Assembly: GCA_037783415.1 (NCBI GenBank) | Contig: JAZGTN010000164.1 | Span: 1,674,001-1,738,000 of the forward strand | Origin: Leptasterias polaris | Taxonomy: Eukaryota; Echinodermata; Asteroidea; Forcipulatida; Asteriidae | Reading direction: 5' to 3' | DNA: 64,000 bases | Part shown: positions 28,201 to 40,200 of the stretch, piece after piece | How positions within the stretch are numbered: the stretch's first letter is position 1 | Layout of the letters: each line of letters opens with the position of its first letter | Program-made: the position numbers and the translations under genes | The notes under the pieces: generated by a model | Databases searched by the model: none | Told to the model about the DNA's origin: nothing | Seen by the model: only the letters and a program-made list of their open reading frames with translations

Positions 28201-31200
28201 CTTTGATGATATATGCAAGAAAAGTTTGATAAAAGAACTTGGCTTTTACATACATTCAACAAAGATCAGAGGCATGCTATGAGTACTGGTGTTGACTGGT
28301 AGTTCAAACCAAGTTGAACATCTTTCAGAAAGAACACAAGATTTGGCAAATTTGATTTAGCAAAATGAATGCACAGTAGTCTCCTCCTATCACCCAGGCA
28401 GTGTTAATGAGCCATTAGTAAAGTGTTGTGTGATACATATAGTGCTTTTACATAGTCATTTGACATTTAAGTCAATTTTGTGCTGTTTTTGTTTTGTTTT
28501 TTGGCGTAGGGAGACATCGGCCGATCTGGACGAACTGGACCACCAGGACCAAAGGGCAACCCTGTAAGTTTTAATTTTAGACACATTAAAAGAGTTAATA
28601 GTTATTTGCAGGGCTAGATCCGTAATTACATACAATGTAATAAAAACAACGATGAAAACAGTTCGTTTTTTTTTTGCATCTTGTGAACTCGCTTCACATA
28701 CGCCCTTACGCAGTCAAAAATAGAGTGATTTGGGTCTTTGTCTTTGCTATACTATTGGTAAAAGCTATCAAGAACTAAATCGGTTGATGTGGGGAATAAA
28801 ATTAAATGTAAAACAGCATTTTATACAATTTTTGTAACATGCAAAAGGTAGAATTTAGAAAAGAGTGTTTTTGTAGATTTAGTTACATGGGTAAACTAAA
28901 GAGGTATACAGGGATCTCGTCTGGATAATTAATGTTGTGAAAGTCGAGCAACATAAAGACAGTGATCACACATCGCCACACAAATTCAAAACGTTTAACA
29001 GAGGATTTCAGAAGTGAAATGTCAATACCGATTTGTGGGTGGGTCATTGTTGAATTGATAGAGAATTTCTTCAAAATAAACTTTGTGTGTGTGAATTCTA
29101 TTCAAAGGGAGAGAGAGGAAGTTCTGGACAGCGTGGAACCCAGGGTATCCAGGGAGGACAGGTGAGTTACCTCAAGTCTTAACTGACTTATTCATTTTGT
29201 CCTGATGGTTGTAAGGACAAAGTCTTGTGTCAAGGTTTCACAACCCCCCCCCCCTGGGAAAAAGGGAGATTTAGAGCATAAATTCCAGTACCTTCTAAAT
29301 GTAGCATGGTAGGTGTATGCCTGTGCACACTATACAATGGGATGTCTGGAAGAATATTAATGTCGGCCATCCGACTGACTGCAAACATCTGAGGGTGCTT
29401 TGAAGTTGTTCCAGGTATTAAAAAACATTCGCCGTAAGCGAGTTTAGACAAATTTGGCATGTATACACCTCATCCAACGTGAAGTGGTTAAATCTTTGCA
29501 TGGTAGACAGGCAGTCCAGGAGGGTAACGTTTTGAAGGCTGTGTAATTATAGAACTTGAAACTTAAACTTGAAATGTAATTGTCTTTTTCAGGGACCACA
29601 AGGAGTTGTTGGAGGCCGTGGAGAGAAGGGACCAAGAGGTTCCAGCGGAGAGGCTGGAGTCGAGGGTAGCTCTGGCCCAACTGGACGACCCGGACCAGCA
29701 GTAAGTCGCCCCCATCATTCTTGATCATTCTTAGCTTGACCATGTGGACTAGGTCTTTGTTTTTAAACTATTCAATGGTAACACTAAACAGCCTGTTAAA
29801 CTTACAATGCACATCTTCAGCGTCAAACAGATAAACTCTAAAGGTAAATGTTTTTCTTTTTCTTTTCTCAGGGAGCAACTGGAGCCCAAGGAGCACGTGG
29901 AGAGGTCGGATCACAAGGAGCTGTCGTAAGTTGTTTCTCTCGGACTACTTCATTAGTTTTCTCTTACTGTACAGCTTTGAAACAATTGCAGTTTTTCACT
30001 GGATATTCACTGACATTTCATCATGTGATAGGATTCCATCATGTTTCATTATTAATTAAATGTTGTTATTTAAAGCACATGTGTCACATTAGTAATTGTC
30101 AAAGGCCAGTATCCAAACTTGATGTGACCCAACATACACATAAAATAACAAACCTGTGAAAGTTTCAGCTCAATCGATCATTGGAGTCATGAGAAAAAAA
30201 GTGGAACAAATCCTTAAATGTTTTCACTGGTTTTAAATATTGAGTTTTGAACTAGTTGTCTCTCTTTCAAGCAAAAATATCTCAAGGGAGGTTTCTGCAA
30301 ATCTGTGAACATTTATTTTTTCAATCTTATCAATGTTATGCACACCCTTTAAAGGCAAAAGGAAAAGTTCAAGAAACAGAAATCAACGCGGTATTGTTGT
30401 ATTCTTTTCAATGAATTCAGGGACCTGGTGGTAACAACGGAATGCCTGGACCACCCGGACCATCTGGAGTTCCTGTAAGTAGCCATACATTGGTGCTATT
30501 TTCACCGATCTTGTTTTCTTGTGTGTCCCTTCAGTATGTGGACTAATACATTTTGTTGAACAAAATCCTGTTTTCTCTACTTGGATTGGCTTTACTTCTT
30601 CAAATTATTCAATATTTTTGTCCATTTGAAGTAAACTCGGTGCAGTTAAAATGTAAAAAGGATTTTGGCGGTCAGGTTGCCGTATTGGTATCTGGCCTTG
30701 CCTTCCTTCCAGCTCTGGGACCCCGGTTCAAATCCCACCAGGGGCACCATGTGGATTGGGTTTTCAGTCCCAGAATAATTCTCTTGAGTTTTCCTCCCAC
30801 ATCTAAAACTGAAACTTCCTTCATTGTCTTCTCTCCATTGGGTTCTTGGCTTGTATAGTGATTAAGTTCACTTTATAAGAGTTGTTGGCTTCACAACCAG
30901 AATTAATAAATGAAATAAAACATACAGAATAAGATTGTGTTTGTATTACACATATCCATTTATTAAGTACTCGAGTAATACGGATGACTCGAAGAAATTT
31001 GATTTGTCTTTCTTTACAGGGTGCAAGAGGAGAGGTTGGACCTACTGGAACTAGCGGCAGACTAGGAGCATCTGTAAGTTTGTTTTTAAAAACTTTGTAA
31101 AAATAAACAATTGTTCTTTATCTGTAAATTGCAAGATCAAACTGTCGTGGATCATCACAATCTATGTCCATCTTTGATCGATTTTTAAGTTTGGTTTTGA

Positions 31201-34200
31201 GCACTGGACTCAAGCTCTGGTGTGTCTGATCAGCAAGGTTGTGGGTTCGAGTCCCGGTCGTGGCTCCAGCCCCCCCCCCCCCCCCCCCCCTGGCTCAAGG
31301 CACTAAAATTCTTTCTAGTATTTTTTGTGGAAATTCTTTCCAACACTTCCTTTGTTATCCATCCCTACAGGGTGCCCGTGGAACACAAGGCCTCAAGGGT
31401 TCCACTGGTATCCGTGGTATCCCAGGACCTCAAGGAGTAACAGGATCAACAGGAGAGGACGGTAGAGATGGTGCCACTGTGAGTAGCCATTTTGTTTCCA
31501 ATACAAGTCGATCAAAACCGTAACGAGGCCTGGTGGAATGTATTATTACTTCTTTATAGATAGTTTCCACTTGACATCACAGATCGAAAAGTCCGTTGTC
31601 TTTACAGCCAAAAATAAATCATTTATGTACGCAAGGCTATGCGTTGTACTTGAATACGACATTGGGCATGTTGATTTTTTAAAACTTGCTAGCGTGATTG
31701 GTCGGTGAACTTCTCGTCGGTGAACTTCTCGCTTCAGGCAGCTTCAAGCCAAAACTATATAGATAGCTTCAAGCCAAAACTATATAGATTGCGTCTATCT
31801 ATATGTACCCAATATTCATTTTGAGATGTGTTTGATTTACATAATAATTTAAATTAGTTTTAATGAATTTGGAATGGAACAAAATCGCTTCTGCCTAAAG
31901 TGAGACTGACAAAGGAGTTCTCTGTTATTTTAGGATAGTTTTAGCTTTAGAAACAAGAGTTTCTGAATTTTCGTCTTTGTGGTACAGATAATTTTGTTCG
32001 TCCCAGTGTCGAAGGGGATTTCGTCCCCCAGTGTGTGTGTCCCTCATACGGTAAATTACCATGGGCCGAAGGGAGTTGGTTCAAAAGAGGGCACTATCAG
32101 ACAAAATTTCTTCGCAAAATCACCATATGGGGGGACAGAATCTCCTGTGACACCAGAACTTTATGTTGATTGACTAAAGTTGTGTATTTCTTTTGCATTT
32201 TTAGGGACCTGCTGGTGCTGCTGGTTCCCCAGGACCCTCTGGAATCCTTGGATCTCTTGTAAGTATTTTTCCCCCATTCTTCATTTTTCTGATTCATCAT
32301 TAATACTATTGGAGTGGCAACCGCAAATTTTAACACTCAGTAAAAACCAACATATCTGGTTTATCTGATAAGATCTTCAGATACGAATGAATCGAAGCAA
32401 TTTCTCTTCAACATGGAACAAGAACTCAAAGAGGGGTCGACTGCGACTGATACTACAGAAAAATCAATGAACTGCTTGAAGAACGAAGGCATATGCCACC
32501 CGATATCTGGTCAACGACTGGATGGGTTAATGTTTGTAGTTTGCCAACATTCCAAATGCCAGCTGAGTAAATAAATGCATATATTGTTGGTGGGCCTCTA
32601 TTTTCAAGACAGTGAAATTTTAAGAACTTGAAGTCCCAAGAATGAGACAACGCATTCTTAAGAATGAGAACAAGACCAGTAGAGGGGGATCAAGTTTGTC
32701 GAAGAGGCTGTTAACTCCCAGGAAGTGTAGCTTTTGTTATCCTTTTATTTTGTTTCATTGTAATTTCAGGGTGGTATGGGAGCGATGGGAGCCCCTGGAC
32801 CCGCTGGTGCTGCTGGACGTGCAGTAAGTATTTTTTTACCACTTGGCATCAGGATTTCTAAATTTTTCTTGTGGTCACTCACTGGATAATTTTTAAGGAA
32901 CTTTCAGAATAACTAGTGCTTGAGAATATTACTGTCACAATAAAACCCTCACTTAACAAAGCAGACAAAACAGATGTTCTCATAAAAATAAATAAGGATT
33001 GTTTGTTCCTTAAAAAAATAAATTAATGTCTTTACCGTGAAATGGCCAACTGTTGGCCAAAACCCATGGTTGATAATCGGCCATGGTATGTGGAATCTCT
33101 GAGTCACTCCCATATGGCGAATGGTTGCAGCCTATTTGGTTATTATTAAAACATGACCATCTCCTATGATCAACCATTACTCTTGATTTATTCTTAATTT
33201 TAACAGGGTTCTGACGGATCTGATGGTAAGCGTGGAGCATCTGGTCAACAGGGGCCTGGTGGACGCATGGGACCTCAAGGTATCAAGGGACCCACAGGAC
33301 CCAGGGGATCAAGTGTAAGTACAACCAGATAAACCTCTACTCTCTCCAAGTCGAGTATTCTCAAAATCACTCTTAGTCTTACTTACAAATGGGACCACAA
33401 GGTGCTAAGGGACCAATGGACCCAGGGGTTCAAGAGCAACCAGAGAAACCTCTACTCTCTCTAAGACGAACATTTTGAAAATCACTCTTAGTTACAAATG
33501 AGACCACAAGGTGCTAAGGGACCAATGGACCCAAGGGTTCAAGAACAACCAGAGAAACCTCTACACTCTCTAAGACAAGAATTCTGAAAATCACTCTTAG
33601 TTACAAATGGGACCACAAGGTGCTAAGGGACCCACAGGACCCAAGGGTTCAAGTGTAAGTACAACCAGAGAAATCTCTACTCTCTCTAAGACAAGGTGCT
33701 GAGGGACCCACAGGACCCAAGGGTTCAAGTGTAAGTACAACCAGAGAAATCTCTACTCTCTCTAAGACAAGGTGCTGAGGGACCCACAGGACCCAAGGGT
33801 TCAAGTGTAAGTACAACCAGAGAAATCTCTACTCTCTCTAAGACGAGAATTCTCAAAATCACCCGTAGTTAAAAGACCAAGTTGTGTGCACTTTACTGTT
33901 TCAGTGACTGGCCAGCCAGACCAGTTAGCTTTTCATTTCACTAGTCCATCAGGTTTTTCACTGGTCCATATTTCATACTGAATAGGGATGCTTTTCAACA
34001 CTAACTTGTCAGCCGAAACCACTCAGAGAAAATGTTGACTGGTCCTTGGGTGTTTTAACTGGCCTTTGGGCCAGCGGATTACTGTTAAGGGAGAACACTG
34101 ACTAGATTATCAAGTGTTAACATATATGACTTTTTAATCTAACAGGGCCGTGATGGAGACACTGGTAAAGAGGGATCTCAGGGACCTGGTGGACCCACTG

Positions 34201-37200
34201 GTGATAAGGGAGCTGCTGGTGCCCCAGGATCCATGGGAGCTAGAGGAATGAACGTAAGATTCCTTTAAGCCTAAGCTGTGTCTGAATCAAGTGACTTTGG
34301 CATTGGCTGTGACCACAACATTGAAAAGTATAACTTTCCAGCATTCCGGCCATAGCCACTGGCCAAAGTCATTAATTCGGACACGGCCTTACTCTTTTAC
34401 TATTCACTATTCTAGTGCTCCATTATGCTTTGACATTTGTTATAATTGATGTTACGAAAAACTTCTCAAGATTGAGCAGTGACGATCAAGTAGATTTTAA
34501 GAACTCACTCCGTGGCAGTGAAGTTATTAACGAGAAGTCCCCTCAATCCACTAAGCGGAAGTAGCAGTCCCGGCTGATTTCCTACCTTCAACCCAGGTAG
34601 TAGTTAATAAGCAGGACAGTTCTTTTCAGAACTGAGAAGTCTACCGAACTCCAAAAATCTGCTCGGCGGCAGTAGAATTAATAGCAAGACAAGTTCTCTA
34701 AAGAACATAAACTACACAGCAAAGTAGATATACACATTGATACCTCACCATGCAATGCCTTAAAAAATATATATAAGTAGATTTTAATTGAGACTAATTT
34801 ATAAAAGTTCAAATCTGTTTTAGTAAACTGCCACTGTTTTGACAAATTTGACATATTGTATTCAAGTATGTCCTCCAGAAACAAAATGCATATTGACCTC
34901 TGATTGGAATTGACCCTGAACCTTCAGCCTTCTGGAGCAGATGTCTATTATCTGAAAGTAATCGATCATTATTCCAGTGTACAAATTTGTTGAATAATTT
35001 CAAATCTTTGCCTTTCATTATTTAAGGGACCATCCGGACCCGCTGGTAGCAAGGGAGAGCGTGGATCTCGCGGACCCGCTGGCCCCGCTGGTGTACGTGG
35101 CAGTGCTGGAGCTGATGGATCCATGGGATCTGTTGTAAGTTGCAGAAATGTTCATGTATATGCCAGTAACAGGGCATTGCAGAGTAGAGTAGATTTTAAG
35201 CATATAATTGTCAAATGATTTTAAAAAGTGTTGTTTTCCATTATGGCACATGTCTGAAATGCCTTGACATTTTTTTACAATATTTTTTTTTTTTTTAATC
35301 TATATTTTTGGCATCAATTCAACTACCTTATATAAAAAAAATCTCTTCAGGAATTGATTATGTTTCAGTATTAATTGTAAATATATTTTTGAATTCGTTC
35401 CTTCTTCCTAGGGACCTGCTGGACCCGCTGGGGCTAGAGGAGAAACTGGAGCCAGTGGAATCACGGTAAACACTTTGTTTTCTTTAATCACCTCTTACCT
35501 GTACTCATATTTCCCTCATGAATTTTCACTACAAGTTCCCTCAAAAATTCTTTGCAGAGCATTCTTTCTTTATGAAAAATGAATATTCAACATCTTTAAA
35601 CCACCTAATCGCTCAAAGGTGTGGTAGTAGGTTACACAAGTTTAATGAAGAAATATTTTTTTATGATATAGTTTTTTAAAGATTTTCATTTGAAATCAGT
35701 CGGTTGAAATGGAAACAGTTAGTAAAATAAGATGATTATGATTATTTATTTATCTTCTCAACAGGGACACAAAGGATGGGGCGGTTCCCCAGGAGCCTCA
35801 GGATCACCAGGACCTCCTGTAAGTATTAACCTTAACCACTTACCAGCGAGGGTTCTAGAATTGTCTGTACTCACAGAAGGAACTCATTTTCAAAATTTCC
35901 GGAATCCTTTTTGTGGGTTGTGGGGATATTGTTGTCATAATAGAACCATGACTTAACAACAAACGTTTTCATAAAATGTTCTGGGAACTCTTTTTCTTCT
36001 TTCGAGAAAATGAAGCTATTGTTTACTGTGAATCGGCCAATCCTTGGCTGTAAGCCACAGCCGATAATCGGCCATGGCTTGCTGGAATCTCAGACTCTCC
36101 TCCCATTGCCTCCCGAATACAATGGTGGACAGTCTAACAATTTCTCGTAACTCTGGTTTGTCTAAGTAAAGGATGAAGTTTTGGAATGGGGAATACATAA
36201 TAATCTCCCGAATAAACTAGAAATCCGAGTATGATTTCCAGTTCACTTTGACCCTTCTTTGTGACTGGTCAAACAAAAGGATTTTCTGAGATGTGCTTAC
36301 ACGTATGTCGGAAGCATCCCTGGACATTTAGTAAAAAATTATAAAAAAATTCCTGATTTCTACTTATGTTTCTGTTAAGGTTGTGCTTATATATTCACCT
36401 ATCGGCTTTAACTGGTCATAAGCAAAGGAAGGATGATGTACTAAATACTGAAAATTAGGAATTCAGTTCATCTTCAAAAAATGTTTTGCATTTCTTCCGA
36501 CTCACTCCAGTATCTACAAGACCATGCCTAATTCACACAACTTGGCACCAAACATTACAAGAAGCCCATAGGAAATGCATTAAGCAAGTTTTTCTTTTAG
36601 AGTTTACTCCAGTAAAAGTGAAGTTTTTATAAACTAAAGGTATTTTTTTTAATTTCATTTTGTTATTACTTAGGGCCAAGCTGGAGGACGTGGATCTAAT
36701 GGACGACCAGGACCTGCTGGACCTGCTGTAAGTAGCACAAATTATGAGAAAAACATGCGATTTCCTGTAAAAATTGTTTTAAAACCTCAAGTGGTAGGTG
36801 TAGCAATTTTATCGAGACTACAGCTGGGATAATTACAGTGACGTATCAGAAATAAGTTTATCTAATTGTTGAACTCTGTGATTTCGAAAATTTTGAATGA
36901 CACGTGTTGATTATTTGCTATTTTATGAAATAATTTTTCTGTTTTCGTCTAGGGTCTTGACGGACCAAGCGGCAGAAGTGGAAAGTCTGGACAACAGGGA
37001 CCTCGTGGTATGTCAGGACAAGGTGTAAGTACAAATCCTTCTATTCTGATATTGATCCTGGATGAAACCGTTCTACTCTAGAGCAGAATATTTCAATGAT
37101 GCGGTCATTTTTATGGCGTTTCTTATTTTGTTATCTTCTTCTCCCATGAATAGGGATCCCGTGGATCTGATGGACGCTCTGGACCCGCTGGACCCCCAGG

Positions 37201-40200
37201 ACCTCCTGGCCCAGCCGGAGCCCCTGTAAGTAATCACACTTCGTCTATTACTCTTTGTGGTGTGTCGTGGCCGAGCGGTTAAGAGCACCAGACTCAAGCT
37301 CTTCTGGTGTATCTGATTTGCAGAGTGTTGGTTCAAGTCCCGGCTGTGGCATTTATATACCAATACCATAATTGCTTTTTCCTTTGGATGAGATGTTAAG
37401 CCGTAGGTCCCTTGTACTAGGATTGGTAGTGCATGTAAAAGAAACCAGAACACTTATCATGGAAGAGTTTGAGGTTCACCCCGGTGTTTCTGGTTCACAT
37501 AGCAAGCACCCTTGTGTACAGGTTTCCCCAGCCTTGCGAGCCACAGTGATTAAGTTCACTCATGAGGCATTCTTGGTTTTATTACCAGAAATATATAATA
37601 ACAGTACCCGAATCAGATGTTTGAAGTAATAGATGAAGTTAATTCTGATCAGTCGAGCGAGACAAAGAAGAAGCCAGCTATTCAAATTTAGAGTTCACAA
37701 AATCCCCACTTATCTCTTTTTCAATGTTTTCTCCTTGAATTTCTTGTATTTATTTGGTTAGCTTTCTTTTGGGGGAATTTTGTTCTGTTTATTCTGCTAG
37801 ATTCTTCTCGGTTAAAATTAACTGTTTATTCTGGTAGATTCTTCTCGGTTTAAATTAACCGCGTGTCTCTCTTTTTTTTCTACACAGGGAGCTCTCAGCT
37901 ACTCACAAGGAGTAAGTGTTTATTTTTGAAATCATATTCTTTAATTTGTATTCAAAATCAGCTTACTTTAAAGATGTTAGTTGCAACAGATGTCATTTAT
38001 GAAGAATCCTTCAATGTTTTAAGAAATGAACTAAAAAAATAATTATTATTGTTAATTGTTTTTATTTACAGTACTCTGGCCCATCAGGTGTTAGCGGCGG
38101 CAACAAGGGACCTAACCCATACAGTTCTTATGTGAGTTTTCATTACTTGTTTCTACCCTATCTCAGACCGCAGACCGGAGCTCGTACGGTGATTGGGCTT
38201 TCAGTCCCTCCCTACCTGATTGCAACTAAAACTGAATCTTTTTTTCACTGGCGCTAATTGCACTGTTGGATGTGTAATGAAATAAAAAATCAATTAAATG
38301 TAATACATAAATAACATGTTTTATTATAAAACACTTTCTATTGTGTGTGATTTCAGAACCTACAGAATAAAGTCAACAATCTTCCAAATGTGGAATGAAA
38401 TTGAAAGTTTTAAATTTTTGTTTAACCTTTCAATTTAATACTATGTTGTCTTTGTCCAGTATGGAGACGATGCTGAGATCGATGAGGATGACTTTGAGAA
38501 CCGCATCAAGCAGCTTCGTGTACGCATGATGAAGTTGATGCATCCCAACGGTGAGGCAGACTACCCCGCCCGCTCCTGCAAGGATCTCTTCAAGAACTAC
38601 CCAATATTGCCCGATGGTAAGTAGCCCTTATTCATCACCTCTGGGACCACTTGCCAACATTTAAAAACTGTACAGCAAGATTAAAATAAATTAAACTTCT
38701 GAACCCCTATAAATAGACCAGCATGTCTCACACTCTTCAGTCTCCTGACGATGAATAGAGCAAGCTAGTCGAAACGTTGAGACCAATTAAGAACTCACTC
38801 CGCGGCAGTGAAGTTAACAACGAGAAGTCCCCTTGATACACTAAGCAAAAGTAGTAGTCCCGGCCGATTTCCTACCCTCCGCCCAGGTAGTAGTTAATAA
38901 GCAGGACAGTTCTTTTCAGAACTGAGAAGTCTCCCGAATTCCGAATAAAGTTCTCAAAGAACAAAATCTACCTAGCAAGTAGATACACATGGTGTTACCG
39001 CAAACCAAATATACATTGATACCTCACCATGCAATGCCTCAAATCCCATATAAGATTAAAATAGCAATTAGCATTAAATACACTTCATAACAACCACTAG
39101 GAAGACATTCAAGCTGACAAAGAAGACTGCCCAACAAAAATGAATTAATCTAAGAGTCAAGGAACTCAAAAAGATTTTTAAAAAGCCTGGGATTATAACG
39201 GAACAATTCTACATTTAAAAAACGCACTGCAATTGTACGTATTCAGAATGCTGGTCAAGTAAGGAATGGGACTATTTGTATTGGTTTGTTCTAAACCTGA
39301 TAGTGGACAAAGAGTCAGAGTTCCTAAGATTATTGAGCCTAGCTGGAGGCAGCTAGGCTCTATGTTTAGTAGAAGACGGGAGCGAAATACCAAACAGACA
39401 TTTGTTGATTCCTGATTTAGATTTACCCCATAGGCTTAAGCAGGATTAGTCAGTCAGCCAATTTATCTTTGAATTGTTTGATTTGTTTTTTCTCCTCAGG
39501 TTATTACACCCTGGATCCCAGTGAAGGCTCCTCATACGACAAGTTCACCGCATACTGCGTCAAGAAGACCAACGCCACCTGCGTCTTCCCAGAGAGACAA
39601 GAGGTGAGAGAAAACTAAACCTAATCAACTAAATTAAAAGGACTGAGGTAAAAAGTACCACAGAGCTACAAAAGCACCCAGTACCTAGACTTCATTCACC
39701 CTCCTTAGCCCTTTAGTATATGTTGCCACGACGATCTTTCTTCACCCACCCTGTCTCAAATCCTTTAAATAAAAATTGTATGGTTCATTAAAAGTTGAAA
39801 TCTTTGAAACTTTCGTTTGATAAACTTTGTGAAGGTACCTAATAAATTCTTCTTTACCAAGTTTTTAAAAAAATTCATAATTTTTTTGTTTGACTCTCTG
39901 CAGATCCCCAAGGCAACCTATTATCTTGGTGAGCCAGAGGAACCAATCAACTTCTCAGAGATGCACAATGGCTCAGTGGTAAGATATTGACTACATTCAT
40001 AAATAACTATTACAGAATTTGACTTGTTTTTTTAGCCTTAAGCTTGGGGGAAAATCTTCCATTATCAGGAAGTTGCAATTGACCTTTATATATCCTGGTA
40101 CCACAATCTTTGTCATGTGCCCTATGTGTAATAACAATAAAACAAATACTGATTTGCATTATACAAAAAGGGGTTCAGACTATTTTCACCCCCAGTCTCA

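Noticed and set aside
32205..32258. Collagenase-like Gly-Ile bond at helix residue 775
   Set aside because: GPSGIL falls at residue 775 by raw count, but alignment on the cross-link lysines shifts the equivalent position by one triplet, and the context does not match the vertebrate site.
38356..38399. Possible extra C-telopeptide exon after a TTTCAG
   Set aside because: The phase-0 frame hits TGA within 14 codons and no donor precedes it. The phase of flanking exons is satisfied without it.
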